A stretch of 64,000 bases of DNA from an uncultured Clostridia bacterium. GTDB taxonomy: Bacteria > Bacillota > Clostridia > Oscillospirales > Acutalibacteraceae. The translations under genes were made by a program, and so were the position numbers. The notes under the pieces were generated by a model that did no database searches, was not told the origin of the DNA, and was given only the letters and a program-made list of their open reading frames with translations. This document shows, piece after piece, positions 36,146-45,711 of this stretch (positions are counted from its first letter, which is position 1; the number at the start of each line of letters is the position of its first letter). The stretch lies in the NCBI GenBank assembly GCA_937898625.1, contig CALEJF010000035.1:8620-72619 (forward strand), read 5' to 3'.

Positions 36146-36853
36146 TTACTTTCTTCTTTTATTAACTGTAAGAATTAAACGAAGTAAACTTGCTATACTT
36201 ACAGCAAGGGATGCAACATAAGTCATTGCGGCTGCGGACAAAACCTTTTTTGCACCCGACTTTTCTTCTTCATTCAAAATATCAACTTCGCCTATAACCT
36301 GTAATGCTCTTTTACTTGCATTAAACTCAACCGGAAGTGTAATTAGTTGAAAAAGGACTGCAAATGAAAAGAATACAACTCCTGCATACGCTAATGGTTC
36401 AAACCCTAAAAACAGTCCAAAAATAGCCAATGGAATACCTAATTTTGAGCCAAGATTTGCTACTGGTAAAACAGTATTTCTCACCTTTATTGGTGCATAA
36501 CTCTGTGCATACTGCGCTGCGTGACCTGCCTCATGACAAGCAACACCAATTGCTGCAACAGATGTAGAATTATACACATTGTCAGATAATCTTATAACAT
36601 TAGTTCTTGGGTCAAAGTGGTCTGTTAAATTACCGCCTACACGTTCAATCCTAACATCAGTTATTCCATAATGACGCAAGATTTCAAAAGCTGCCTGTGC
36701 CCCAGTAATGTGTTTATGAGATAACACCTTTGAATATTTATTAAATGATGATTTAACCTTGGAAGATGCAATCAACGATAAAATTATCATTGGTACAACT
36801 AAAACTATATAATAATAGTTTGACAAGTAATAATAATCGAAATAACCGTTCAT
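36146..36853 (-). CDS. yugP: YugP-family membrane zinc metallopeptidase
   Basis: A 235-aa integral membrane protein with an N-terminal span and three C-terminal hydrophobic stretches. The zinc-protease motif HEAGHAAQ lies in ACHEAGHAAQYAQ. The block YYYIVLVVPMII then FNKYSKV is typical of the YugP family. The substrate is unknown. It starts 2 bp after the fmt stop and ends 3 bp before rsmB. Confidence 0.9.
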   Translation of the reverse strand: MNGYFDYYYLSNYYYIVLVVPMIILSLIASSKVKSSFNKYSKVLSHKHITGAQAAFEILRHYGITDVRIERVGGNLTDHFDPRTNVIRLSDNVYNSTSVAAIGVACHEAGHAAQYAQSYAPIKVRNTVLPVANLGSKLGIPLAIFGLFLGFEPLAYAGVVFFSFAVLFQLITLPVEFNASKRALQVIGEVDILNEEEKSGAKKVLSAAAMTYVASLAVSIASLLRLILTVNKRRK

Positions 36854-36855
36854 AA

Positions 36856-37788
36856 TTACTCTCCTATAATAATTCCTTTTTCAATTTTATGTCCTCGTAA
36901 AAAACTTGCTGTGTCTGTCTTTCGTTTGCCTTCAGCCTGAATTTCAAGAATTTCAATAGAATTTCCATCCCCACATATGCAAATTAGTCTGTTATTATTA
37001 TCTACAATTTCTCCGGCTTTTCCAATAAACTTTTCTGTTAATAATTGGGAAGAGTGAATTTTGAATTTTTTTCCTGAAATTATTGTTGTAGCAACAGGCC
37101 ACGGTGACAACCCACGAATTTGATTATGAACTTCTTGTGCAGATTTGTTAAAATCAATCGGACACAGCTCTTTTGATAACATTGAAGCATAATTTGAAAG
37201 GTTATCGTCTTGTTTTTGTGGCTTTAAATTACCGTTTTTGAGTTCTTCAATTGTTTCTATTAATACCTCTGCACCTAAAACAGAAAGAATGTCATGCAAT
37301 TCCCCTGCATTCATATTTTCAGTAATTATTACTTCTTTTTTTAAAAGCATATCGCCAGTGTCAAGTCCTACATCCATTTGCATTGATGTTACTCCTGTTT
37401 CTTTTTCACCATTGATAATACTCCACTGAATAGGTGCGGCACCACGAAGTTTTGGTAATAAAGAAGCATGAATATTGATGCATCCATATTTAACACTTTC
37501 AAGGATTTCTTTTGGAAGAATTTTACCAAAAGCAACAACAATAATTAACTCAGCATTAAGCGATTTTATTATCTCTAACGCTGTACCATCCCTCATTGAT
37601 TGGGGTTGAAAAACTGGTATATTATTTTCAGCCGCACATACTTTAACTGGTGGTGGCGTTAATTCATATCCTCTGCCTTTTGGTTTATCAGGTTGGGTAA
37701 ATACACCAACAACCTCATCTTCACTATTAATTAATGCTTGTAAACATGGTACTGAAAAATCAGGCGTACCCATAAAAATTATTCTCAT
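36856..37788 (-). CDS. fmt: Methionyl-tRNA formyltransferase
   Basis: Formylates initiator Met-tRNA from 10-formyl-tetrahydrofolate. The 310-aa protein begins MRIIFMGTPDFSVPCL and has HASLLPKLRGAAPIQW (folate site with catalytic His) and DVGLDTGDML. The C-terminal tRNA-binding domain has SPWPVATT. I use the ATG at 37786-37788 with AAGGAT upstream; a frame extension of nine residues is outside the family. It lies 4 bp after def, its functional partner, which removes the formyl group. Confidence 0.97.
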   Translation of the reverse strand: MRIIFMGTPDFSVPCLQALINSEDEVVGVFTQPDKPKGRGYELTPPPVKVCAAENNIPVFQPQSMRDGTALEIIKSLNAELIIVVAFGKILPKEILESVKYGCINIHASLLPKLRGAAPIQWSIINGEKETGVTSMQMDVGLDTGDMLLKKEVIITENMNAGELHDILSVLGAEVLIETIEELKNGNLKPQKQDDNLSNYASMLSKELCPIDFNKSAQEVHNQIRGLSPWPVATTIISGKKFKIHSSQLLTEKFIGKAGEIVDNNNRLICICGDGNSIEILEIQAEGKRKTDTASFLRGHKIEKGIIIGE

Positions 37789-37792
37789 AAAA

Positions 37793-38263
37793 TCAATCCT
37801 TGCTGTACTTATCAATTTCTTCCTGTGAACAAAGTTTATCTATATACAATGTCCCGTCAAGGTGGTCAATTTCGTGACAAAATGCTCTTGCTTTTAATTC
37901 AGTTCCTTTATACACACACCAATTGCCATTTCTGTTCTGTGCCTTTACTTTTACAGTCATAGGTCTTATGGTATAACCTGATTTTCCCGGTAGTGAAAGA
38001 CATCCCTCAACCCCAAACTGTTCTCCATCAATTTCTATGATTTCAGGGTTGATAAGTTCTATAAGACCATCACCAACATCAACAATAACAACTCTTTTTA
38101 ATATACCAACCTGAACAGCAGCAAGACCTACACCCTCTGCCTGATACATTGTGTCTTTCATATCATCGAGTAGTTGCCATAATTTCTCATCAAATTTATC
38201 AACAACTCTGCTTTTTTTTCTTAAAATTGGGTCATCATCTGTTCTAATATTTCTAATAGCCAT
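37793..38263 (-). CDS. def: Peptide deformylase
   Basis: A metallohydrolase of 156 aa that removes formyl from nascent proteins. All three motifs are present: GVGLAAVQVG, EGCLSLPG (metal Cys) and CHEIDHLDG (HExxH-type His pair). The third residue of motif I is V for the common P/Q variants, which is within range. It lies between priA and fmt, in the conserved order. Confidence 0.97.
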   Translation of the reverse strand: MAIRNIRTDDDPILRKKSRVVDKFDEKLWQLLDDMKDTMYQAEGVGLAAVQVGILKRVVIVDVGDGLIELINPEIIEIDGEQFGVEGCLSLPGKSGYTIRPMTVKVKAQNRNGNWCVYKGTELKARAFCHEIDHLDGTLYIDKLCSQEEIDKYSKD

Positions 38264-38274
38264 TTTAAAACTCC

Positions 38275-40722
38275 TTATAAAATACTTTCAGGATTTATAT
38301 CCGCGTAGATACTGACATTGTTATATTTTTTTTCTTTAGCAAAATACATTAGTAATTCACTAATCATATTCCTGAATTCCGTTGAATTTTTGCATTTAAT
38401 TATTATTCTTTCACGATATTTACCTCCAAGTTTTGAAACTCTTGGAGTAACAGGACCTAAAACAATAATATTTATATCCTTATATTTACTGGAATGTACT
38501 GATTTCAATTGATTTAAAAAATCAGCAGATACTCTTTTTATTGTGTATTCAGCATCGGAAGTAAACCCGATAACACATATATCGCAGAATGGTGGATAAA
38601 TCATTGCTTTACGCATTGGTAATTCGATATTATAAAATGATTCATAATCCTGCTCTTTTGCCATAGTAACAATTTCACTATCGGGAAAAGATGTTTGTAT
38701 ATAAGCTTTTCCCGGGGATTGACCTCTACCACTTCGTCCAACAACCTGTGTTATCAAGTCAAACGCTCTTTCGCCACTTTTATAGTCATCATTATAAAGC
38801 ATCTGGTCAATGTTTAAAACACCTACAAGTGTTACATTTGGAAAATCAAGACCTTTCGCAACCATTTGTGTTCCTACAAGAATATCGTAATCACCTTTTC
38901 CAAAACTATTAAAGTTTTTTTCAAAGGAATAGCGTGAAGATGTCGTATCAGTATCCATACGCAATATTTTAGCATCAGGGACTATAATTTGAAGCTCTTC
39001 TTCTAACTTTTGAGTACCAAAACCACTAAACTTGACAGTTTCATTATTGCAATTGTTACATTTATTTGAAAAAGGAACTGAATAGCCACAATAATGACAC
39101 ATCAATCGTCCATTTTTGATGTGATATGTCAATGAAATACTACAATTTGGACAAGTAGAAACTGTACCACATTCAGTGCATTGTGCATAAGTATTATATC
39201 CTCGTCTGTTAAGCAATAAAATAGACTGTTTACCAATTGCGAAGTTTTCTTTAAGTTCCTCTGCAAGTTGCTTACTTATATTCTCTAGGACCATATCACT
39301 CTGATAAATTGTATTTATGGTCTGAACATCAGGTAAAACTGCATTACCATATCTATTTTCAAGCTTAAAAAGAGAGTACAACCCATTCTTAGCCTTTGTA
39401 AATGTATCAATTGACGGTGTTGCAGAAGATAATACTAAAAGACCTTTATGACAACCCACACGATAACGGGCAACATCCTTTGCATTGTATCTTGGTGACA
39501 TTTCAGATTTATATGTATGTTCCTGCTCTTCATCAATGATAATAAGTCCTATCTCATCTAAAGGTGCAAAAACTGCAGAGCGAGTGCCTATTGCAATTTG
39601 AGCCTCGCCTTTTTTTATTCTTTTCCATTCATCAAGCCGTTGACCAAGAGAAAGAGCGCTGTGAAAAACCGCAACTTTATCTCCATATCTCCCATAAAAA
39701 AGGGATAACATTTGTGGAGTAAGTGATATTTCAGGAATCATAACAATAATTCCCTTCTTGGTTTTCAATGCGTCGTCAATAAGTTTAAGATAAACCTGTG
39801 TTTTACCACTACCTGTAATGCCAAATAAAAGGGCACCATTTGGCTTATCATCATTATATAAATTAAGTAAACCTTTATATGCCTCTGTTTGCTCATCAGA
39901 AAGTTTAATATCAGTTTGCATACAACTTCCGTCATAATCATATGGTTTACGAAAAATTTCATCTTCAAACGTTCTGATAATCCCTTTATTTTCAAGGGCA
40001 GATACTACCGCAGAAGAAAAACCTGTAAAATAGCAGAGTTCTTTTATTGAAACAATACCAACATCCGATAATATTCTAACTACTTCCTGCTGTTTTTTTG
40101 TTAAATTATCGATTTCAGCACTATCTGGCGAAATTATTAATTCCACCATTTTAACAGTCGCGTCATTGATTTTTCGCTGTGTATCAATATTCTTTAAAAG
40201 AATTCCTTTTTCAACCATCTTATTAAGAATAGAATTACTTTTAAGACTACATGATGAAACTATTATTTCACTCTTAGTAAAATTTCTCTTGTTATTAAGG
40301 AGATTATAGACCTTTTCTTCGTTCTCATCAGATAACTCGCCTTTAAAATCAGGATTAATTGCATAAAATTCACTAACTGACATAAGCAAACCATGGGGTA
40401 AAAAAAGTTTGCAGGCATCAAAATATGTACAAAAACAATTATCATGTATATAATTTGAGGTTTTTAACATTTCCCTTGTTAAAAGTGGTTTTTCATCGAG
40501 GACAGAATCAATTCTTTTAAGCTTTTTTGTAAAATCAACTGATTCATTCACACTAAAAACAATACCAATTCTCTTTTTTGATGCATTTCCAAATGGAACT
40601 AATACTCTTTTTCCGGGATTAACATCTGAACATAAAAAATCGGGTACAGAATATTCAAATAACATATCAAAGGAATATGCTGTATTCTCAACAGCAACCT
40701 TTGCAACAGTTAAACTACTCAT
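38275..40722 (-). CDS. priA: Primosomal helicase PriA
   Basis: An 815-aa superfamily 2 helicase that restarts collapsed replication forks. The N-terminal DNA-binding domain (RVLVPFGNASKKRIG) precedes Walker A GITGSGKTQVYL, DEEQEHTYK (motif II), a zinc module of paired cysteines (CTECG, CPNC, CHYCG, CNNC) and VGRSGRG near motif VI. It lies between rpoZ and def. In most Firmicutes coaBC lies between rpoZ and priA; here only about 40 bp separates them. Confidence 0.96.
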   Translation of the reverse strand: MSSLTVAKVAVENTAYSFDMLFEYSVPDFLCSDVNPGKRVLVPFGNASKKRIGIVFSVNESVDFTKKLKRIDSVLDEKPLLTREMLKTSNYIHDNCFCTYFDACKLFLPHGLLMSVSEFYAINPDFKGELSDENEEKVYNLLNNKRNFTKSEIIVSSCSLKSNSILNKMVEKGILLKNIDTQRKINDATVKMVELIISPDSAEIDNLTKKQQEVVRILSDVGIVSIKELCYFTGFSSAVVSALENKGIIRTFEDEIFRKPYDYDGSCMQTDIKLSDEQTEAYKGLLNLYNDDKPNGALLFGITGSGKTQVYLKLIDDALKTKKGIIVMIPEISLTPQMLSLFYGRYGDKVAVFHSALSLGQRLDEWKRIKKGEAQIAIGTRSAVFAPLDEIGLIIIDEEQEHTYKSEMSPRYNAKDVARYRVGCHKGLLVLSSATPSIDTFTKAKNGLYSLFKLENRYGNAVLPDVQTINTIYQSDMVLENISKQLAEELKENFAIGKQSILLLNRRGYNTYAQCTECGTVSTCPNCSISLTYHIKNGRLMCHYCGYSVPFSNKCNNCNNETVKFSGFGTQKLEEELQIIVPDAKILRMDTDTTSSRYSFEKNFNSFGKGDYDILVGTQMVAKGLDFPNVTLVGVLNIDQMLYNDDYKSGERAFDLITQVVGRSGRGQSPGKAYIQTSFPDSEIVTMAKEQDYESFYNIELPMRKAMIYPPFCDICVIGFTSDAEYTIKRVSADFLNQLKSVHSSKYKDINIIVLGPVTPRVSKLGGKYRERIIIKCKNSTEFRNMISELLMYFAKEKKYNNVSIYADINPESIL

Positions 40723-40761
40723 ACTCTGCCCCCTCTCTTTTATTCTGTTAAGTTGTTTGAA

Positions 40762-40971
40762 TTAAAAATTCTTAAGTTCCTCTGATTCTACAACCTCAAG
40801 TTTTCCGTTAATAATTTCATCTAAAGCAATACTAACAGGTTTTTCATTAAGAATTTCTCCGTTCTCCTGTGCTTCTGATGAAATTTCTCTTGCTCTTTTA
40901 GCAACTGCTGTTACAAGTGAATAACGGCTTTTGTTGTTTGCAAGTGCGTTTCTTAAATCTGGATTAAACAT
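40762..40971 (-). CDS. rpoZ: RNA polymerase omega subunit
   Basis: A 69-aa protein. The pattern SRYSLVTAVAKRAREI and the later KPVSIALDEIINGKL identify omega, the RpoZ subunit that aids core assembly. Normal length for Firmicutes. It follows gmk by 28 bp with a TGAGGTAATAA ribosome binding site. Confidence 0.95.
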   Translation of the reverse strand: MFNPDLRNALANNKSRYSLVTAVAKRAREISSEAQENGEILNEKPVSIALDEIINGKLEVVESEELKNF

Positions 40972-40999
40972 AAATTTATTACCTCACTAATATTATTTT

Positions 41000-41569
41000 T
41001 TATTTTAATTTCAAAGCATTGACGATTGCTATAACATTGTCAGATGCACTTTCTAAATCATCGTTGATTACAACATAATCATAGTCCGTGCTATGCTTTA
41101 CTTCTTCCCTTGCAATCTCAAGTCTTTTACGGATATCTTCCTCATCTTCTGTACCTCTTGAACGAAGACGATTTTCAAGCTCATCCATTGACGGTGGCAG
41201 AACAAAAATTCCAACTGAATCAGGATATAATTCCTTAATTTTAGATGCGCCCTGAACTTCAATTTTAAGAATAACTGTTCTGCCTTCATCCAACCATTTA
41301 TCAATAGGGGCTTTTGGTGTTCCGTAAAAATTAGAACCGTATTGAGCAAATTCTAGCACCTGACCATTGTTAATCATTTCATTAAATTTATCAGTAGAAA
41401 TAAAATAATAGTCTTTACCATCTGTTTCATTGTCACGAATTTCTCTCGTTGTTAAAGAAATTGATTTTTGCAAGTTCTTATCCTTATTAAGAACTATATC
41501 AAGAACTGTGTCCTTTCCTACTCCCGATGGGCCTGAAAAAAGAACAAGTTTACCAATTCTATTCCCCAT
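41000..41569 (-). CDS. gmk: Guanylate kinase
   Basis: Phosphorylates GMP to GDP. A 189-aa protein with P-loop SGPSGVGKDT near residue 11, the GMP-binding RE and YFIS regions (LTTREIRDNETDGKDYYFIS is 20 residues) and LEIEVQG-like KIEVQGA. Its start overlaps the remA end by 11 bp. In Firmicutes the pair remA-gmk is nearly always adjacent. Confidence 0.96.
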   Translation of the reverse strand: MGNRIGKLVLFSGPSGVGKDTVLDIVLNKDKNLQKSISLTTREIRDNETDGKDYYFISTDKFNEMINNGQVLEFAQYGSNFYGTPKAPIDKWLDEGRTVILKIEVQGASKIKELYPDSVGIFVLPPSMDELENRLRSRGTEDEEDIRKRLEIAREEVKHSTDYDYVVINDDLESASDNVIAIVNALKLK

Positions 41570-41825
41570 AAGCTGTACCCTCTGTTACATCAATGTTTTC
41601 CATTCTATTAAGAATCGTTTCTGCTTTGAGATATGTAGAAACCACATGGTCGCTGTCCATAATCAAAACTGCTTGTGTTTTTCTACCTTGTGTGGCATCA
41701 ATTAACATTCGTTTTTCTTTTGCTTCCGAAATAATTCTTTTTATTGGTGCAGAGTCTGTTGAAACAATAGCAATAACTCTGTCAGCATTAACTGCATTAC
41801 CAAATCCAACATTGATTAATTTCAT
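41559..41825 (-). CDS. remA: RemA-family DNA-binding regulator
   Basis: An 88-aa protein of the RemA/DUF370 family. INVGFGNAVNADRVIAIV and AKEKRMLIDATQGRKT are family hallmarks. In Bacillus RemA activates extracellular matrix operons and osmoprotection genes, forming ring-shaped oligomers that wrap DNA. It lies between yicC and gmk with overlapping or 9-bp spacing. Confidence 0.95.
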   Translation of the reverse strand: MKLINVGFGNAVNADRVIAIVSTDSAPIKRIISEAKEKRMLIDATQGRKTQAVLIMDSDHVVSTYLKAETILNRMENIDVTEGTAYGE

Positions 41826-41834
41826 TAAAATACC

Positions 41835-42719
41835 TCATTCAATATTTTGAATCTGTTCCCTGATTTTCTCAATTTCAGCTTTAATATCAATAACATTTCT
41901 TGCTATTGTAACATCCTGTGCTTTTGAACCTATGGTATTTGCTTCGCGGTTCATTTCCTGAACAAGGAAATCAGTTTTTCTACCAACTGCATCATCACTG
42001 TCAAGAAACTGTCTTAACTGGTCAATGTGACTTCTCAATCTTACTGTTTCTTCAGCAACAGCAACCTTGTCGGCAAAAATTGCACATTCAGTAAGTAATC
42101 TCTGCTCATCAACCTGAACATCGGATAAAAATTCATTAATTCTTGCAAGTAATTTATCATTATATTCTTTCACAGTTTCAGGTGAACGCTGTTCAATTAT
42201 TGAAACTTTTTCAAGTATTAAATCAGCACGAGAAAGAACATCATTTTTAAGCTTTTCGCCCTCAGTTTCACGCATAAGAATAAACTTATCAACTGCGCTT
42301 GAAGTAACCTCTTTTACTGCATTCCAAATCTTTTCTTCGTCCGCTTCTTTTTTGTGAGTTGTGAAAATATCATTATATCTTGCAAGGGATGACATAGCCA
42401 AATCATCTCTTAAATTGAGTTCATTTCTCTCTGCAAGTTGTTTTAAAGCATTAAGATATGATTCAGCTAAAGAATGATTTACTAAAATTTCAACATCATC
42501 ATCCTCAAGGTTTTCTACTGAAACATAGCATTCAACTTTACCACGGGAAACGCGTGAGCCAACATAAGATTTTAATTTCTCTTCAAGAAATCCATAACTT
42601 CTTGGTACGCGTGAGTTGAACTCAAAATACCTGTGATTAACACTTTTGATTTCAACAGTTATACTCATTGTTTCGACAACAGCCTGTGCTCTGCCGTAAC
42701 CTGTCATACTTCTAATCAT
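41835..42719 (-). CDS. yicC: YicC/YloC-family endoribonuclease
   Basis: A 294-aa protein opening MIRSMTGYGRAQ and containing EIKSVNHRYFEFNSR and the C-terminal DFLVQEMNREANTIGSK, all conserved in the YicC family. These are RNA endonucleases involved in small-RNA turnover. It begins the well-known yicC-remA-gmk-rpoZ series, here joined upstream to a GNAT-like gene with 19 bp between. Confidence 0.93.
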   Translation of the reverse strand: MIRSMTGYGRAQAVVETMSITVEIKSVNHRYFEFNSRVPRSYGFLEEKLKSYVGSRVSRGKVECYVSVENLEDDDVEILVNHSLAESYLNALKQLAERNELNLRDDLAMSSLARYNDIFTTHKKEADEEKIWNAVKEVTSSAVDKFILMRETEGEKLKNDVLSRADLILEKVSIIEQRSPETVKEYNDKLLARINEFLSDVQVDEQRLLTECAIFADKVAVAEETVRLRSHIDQLRQFLDSDDAVGRKTDFLVQEMNREANTIGSKAQDVTIARNVIDIKAEIEKIREQIQNIE

Positions 42720-42738
42720 TATATCACTCCAAACGAGT

Positions 42739-43113
42739 TTATTTACAGCAACTGCCCTTTAAAAGCGAGGGAATATCACCACTATAAACACCATCGTTAT
42801 TTTCAAATCCAAGATGTAATAAAACATCTGAGATTTCATTAATTGTACAATATGCCATATAGGCATTTCTGTTTGCGCAAAAATTCAACGCCGAACGCAA
42901 AAAACCTTCAACTAATAATTTATCTGAGAAATCACATTCAATAATTTCAACCGTACATTTATATCCAGCAATTGACATAAGACATTTACCGACATAGTTT
43001 TGCTCTTCATCAACACCGATATATGCACCGTAAACAATGTCTGTACAGTAATTATAATTATGAAATTTTTGCTTTATAGCATCAAATTCTTTTATAGGTT
43101 TATAAAATATCAT
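42739..43113 (-). CDS. GNAT-like protein with C-terminal GSCCK
   Basis: A 124-aa protein. The middle (YVGKCLMSIAGYKCTVEII, then FLRSALNFCANRNA) resembles the central strands and helix of a GCN5-related acetyltransferase, but the protein is shorter than usual and the acetyl-CoA loop is not clear. The end is PSLLKGSCCK, a double-cysteine tail I associate with a small clostridial family. It shares one base with the end of rluB and is co-transcribed with it. Function unknown. Confidence 0.55.
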   Translation of the reverse strand: MIFYKPIKEFDAIKQKFHNYNYCTDIVYGAYIGVDEEQNYVGKCLMSIAGYKCTVEIIECDFSDKLLVEGFLRSALNFCANRNAYMAYCTINEISDVLLHLGFENNDGVYSGDIPSLLKGSCCK

Positions 43114-43859
43114 TATTTCAAATTCTTTCTGTCAAGGGATGCTGCAACTGTAAGCTTATGAACTTCTTCATCTGTAAGATTACGCCAGTCACCTGGTTTT
43201 AACATACCTAATTTTACAGAGCCTATCTGAGTACGCTTTAATCTTGCAACTTCAAGTCCTAAAGTTTCACACATTTTACGGATTTGTCTGTTTCTACCCT
43301 CATAAATGATGATTTCTAAAACAACTCTTCCTTCTTTTTTCTCTATAACACGAACCTCAGACGGCATAGTCATTCTACCGTCAATTTCAATACCTGTTGT
43401 AAGGGCTGTAATTTGTTCCTCTGTAATTGTTGGTCTTACTGTAACACGATATGTTTTCGGGACATGATGTGTTGGATGAGTCAGGGCATTGGCAAATTCA
43501 CCATCATCTGTCAGCAAAAGCAATCCTTCTGAATCACGGTCAAGTCTCCCCACGGGATAAATTCGAGTTCCAACATCTTCAACTAACTGAGCAACACATT
43601 TTCTGCCCATTTCATCGTTAAGAGTTGTTATAAAACCACGAGGCTTATGAAGCATAATATATGTGTTTTTCTTACTTTTTCTTATTTTTTTACCTGCTAC
43701 AACAACAGTATCCTGTTTAGGATTAATTTTATCACCGATTGTAGCAGGTTTTCCATTAACTTTTACTTTTCCAGCCGCAATCATTTCTTCAGCTTTGCGT
43801 CTTGACGCCACGCCACATTCAGACAAATATTTTTGAAGTCTGATAGTATTATCTGCCAT
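43113..43859 (-). CDS. rluB: rRNA pseudouridine synthase RluB/RsuA family
   Basis: A 248-aa enzyme with an N-terminal S4 RNA-binding domain (IRLQKYLSECGVASRRKAEE). The catalytic motif is GRLDRDSEGLLLLTDDG with the active-site aspartate, and NRQIRKMCE lies late. It makes pseudouridine in 23S rRNA (position 2605 type) or 16S. Adjacent scpAB-gerW-rluB order is common in Firmicutes. Confidence 0.94.
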   Translation of the reverse strand: MADNTIRLQKYLSECGVASRRKAEEMIAAGKVKVNGKPATIGDKINPKQDTVVVAGKKIRKSKKNTYIMLHKPRGFITTLNDEMGRKCVAQLVEDVGTRIYPVGRLDRDSEGLLLLTDDGEFANALTHPTHHVPKTYRVTVRPTITEEQITALTTGIEIDGRMTMPSEVRVIEKKEGRVVLEIIIYEGRNRQIRKMCETLGLEVARLKRTQIGSVKLGMLKPGDWRNLTDEEVHKLTVAASLDRKNLK

Positions 43860-43900
43860 AGTTTCACCTTGTAATTATTTAAAATAACACACAAAACCAC

Positions 43901-43924
43901 CGTCGAGAGGGAACCCCCTCAACG
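43901..43924 (-). terminator. Hairpin between gerW and rluB
   Basis: On the minus strand CGTTGAGGGG and CCTCTCGACG form a 10-bp stem with two G-U pairs. The tract after it is only GGTGGTTTTG, so termination would be weak; it may be a partial attenuator or processing site. Confidence 0.45.
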
Positions 43925-43948
43925 CTGATTTATATAGATGGTGTTTAA

Positions 43949-44401
43949 TTATGCGTTTTCTTCTGCTGAAACAGGAACAACCTGGTCGTTAACACTGTTT
44001 ACTGCAGTATTAAAAGCCTTATCCATTTTAGACTTATTGATAACATTTGTAACCTTATCAAACATTTCAGGTACAAGGTTTACTGCTCTTTCAGCAACAT
44101 TATCAAATGCAGTAATATGCTTAATATCAACATTACCGTAAGCATCAATAATTAAAAATGCAACCGGAAGAATAGTAACACCGGCGCCACCGCCACCACC
44201 AAAAATATCTTTATTGTTCTTTGATGGAAAATCAGAACCACCTGATGCAAAACCATAAGTAACCTTTGAAACCGGAATAATTGTTACTCCACCTTCAACT
44301 TTCATTGGTTCGCCAATAATTGTGTTTACATTAACAAGGTCCTTTACTTTTTCTATTGTTGATTCAAGAATTCCTGCTGCTGATGATTTATCTTTCATCA
44401 T
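43949..44401 (-). CDS. gerW: GerW/YtfJ sporulation protein
   Basis: A 150-aa protein of the YtfJ family: ILESTIEKVKDLVNVNTIIG, VTIIPVSKVTYGFASGG, the glycine run GGGGGAGVTILPVAFL. In Bacillus GerW is needed for germination with alanine. The ATG at 44399-44401 follows GAAGGTGGT; a longer frame of five residues begins inside the ribosome binding site region. The start overlaps the DUF2953 gene by 14 bp. YtfJ-DUF2953 (YtfI) adjacency is also found in Bacillus. Confidence 0.9.
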   Translation of the reverse strand: MMKDKSSAAGILESTIEKVKDLVNVNTIIGEPMKVEGGVTIIPVSKVTYGFASGGSDFPSKNNKDIFGGGGGAGVTILPVAFLIIDAYGNVDIKHITAFDNVAERAVNLVPEMFDKVTNVINKSKMDKAFNTAVNSVNDQVVPVSAEENA

Positions 44402-45107
44402 TTGCACCACCTTCATTTTGATTTAAATTTTTATTTGATTTATTTTTAATTCCTTTGAGGAATTTCAATGCAACTTTAAACAGAAGTCTAAAAACTAACA
44501 CTATAACTGCGTTAATAAAGAATATTGGTCTAATATGTACTGATAAGGCAAATTCAGCACTATTCTTTATACCGATAAAATCAGGCTCAATTTCAACATC
44601 GTATTTTTTTACTGGCAATTGAGTGCATATAAAGGACATTGCAGGAAAAATCTTTTGACACATTCTTCCATATTCCAACGCAGTTTCCGCAGCATCACAA
44701 CCACCAGTAATTGTCATAAATAAGTATAACTCACGAATAACAATGTGTTTTTTAAATGAACTGAACATTTTACTAAGTGAATATGTGGCATTATTAATTA
44801 ACTGTACAACACCATCAAAGCCTTGGTTATTATAAAATGTTACAAAAATGTTTTCCTTCTTTTCTGCAGGTGTTTCATCTGACTCGGGAACAGTTTTAGT
44901 ATTATCTTCTTTTGGCTTCTTTTCTTTTTTAACCTTTTCCTTTTTAGGTTTATCACTCTTTTTAGCAGGAAGAATTGGAATTTTTATGAATAACCAAGAA
45001 ACGCTTAGTTTAAACTCTTCAAAATACTCTGCATTTATTGTAATTCTAACACTTAGAATTATAACAAAAAAAGCAATGATTCCAAGAAAAATATAAAGTC
45101 CAGTCAT
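44388..45107 (-). CDS. DUF2953 family membrane protein (YtfI-like)
   Basis: A 239-aa protein with an N-terminal membrane span (residues 1-20), a Lys/Glu-rich linker (about 48-85) and a C-terminal hydrophobic segment near IRPIFFINAVIVLVFRLLF. YGRMCQKIFPAM and the beta-rich region DVEIEPDFIG match DUF2953. Partner of gerW in sporulation by gene order. The role is not known. Confidence 0.85.
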   Translation of the reverse strand: MTGLYIFLGIIAFFVIILSVRITINAEYFEEFKLSVSWLFIKIPILPAKKSDKPKKEKVKKEKKPKEDNTKTVPESDETPAEKKENIFVTFYNNQGFDGVVQLINNATYSLSKMFSSFKKHIVIRELYLFMTITGGCDAAETALEYGRMCQKIFPAMSFICTQLPVKKYDVEIEPDFIGIKNSAEFALSVHIRPIFFINAVIVLVFRLLFKVALKFLKGIKNKSNKNLNQNEGGANDER

Positions 45108-45141
45108 TTAAACACCTCCTTATTATACAGTGAAAAATCAA

Positions 45142-45711
45142 TTATTCTTCAATTTGTTCAACATCAGTTTCTTTATTTCTTTCTGTTGGCTCTTCTGTGT
45201 CTTTTTCAGGGAGTTCAGGTAACTCATCAAGAGAAGAAATTGAAAAACAACGAAGAAAATCAGGTGTTGTACCATAAACTAATGGTCTGCCCGGTAAATC
45301 GAGTCTACCCTTTTCTTCAATAAGCTTTTTCTGACAAAGTGTTGAGATAACACCACTACAATCAACACCACGAATCTGCTCAATAAAAGATTTTGTTACA
45401 GGTTGATTATACGCAATAACAGCTAAAACCTCAAATGCAGCTGATGAAAGTGGTGTATTTTTACGAAGTTCTAGTACATCTCTGATTATTTCAGCATACT
45501 CTGTTCTTGAAGATAACTGATACATATTGTCAAGTTTAAGAACACATATTCCGCTATTTCTCTCATCAAGTTTAGCTGATAAATTAAGAATTACTTGTTC
45601 ACAAACATCGGGCTCAATTTCAAGAGCTTCAGCGATTCTTTCAAGTTCAATAGGCTCGCCGGATGCAAAAAGTATTGCTTCAACTGCAGCCTGCAATTTA
45701 CTTGCTTTCAT
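45142..45711 (-). CDS. scpB: Chromosome segregation and condensation protein ScpB
   Basis: A 189-aa kite protein with two winged-helix domains, partner of ScpA and SMC in chromosome condensation. Conserved AVEAILFASGEPI and VLAVIAYNQPVTKSFIEQIRG are visible. The stop of scpA and the ATG share one base (TGATG) with AGGAG upstream, so I use 45711; the frame extends three codons to a GTG. The C-terminal tail is acidic. Confidence 0.95.
   Translation of the reverse strand: MKASKLQAAVEAILFASGEPIELERIAEALEIEPDVCEQVILNLSAKLDERNSGICVLKLDNMYQLSSRTEYAEIIRDVLELRKNTPLSSAAFEVLAVIAYNQPVTKSFIEQIRGVDCSGVISTLCQKKLIEEKGRLDLPGRPLVYGTTPDFLRCFSISSLDELPELPEKDTEEPTERNKETDVEQIEE

Noticed and set aside
41430..41850. 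Overlapping plus-strand frames opposite gmk and remA
   Set aside because: Shadows of two conserved genes; their products resemble no family.
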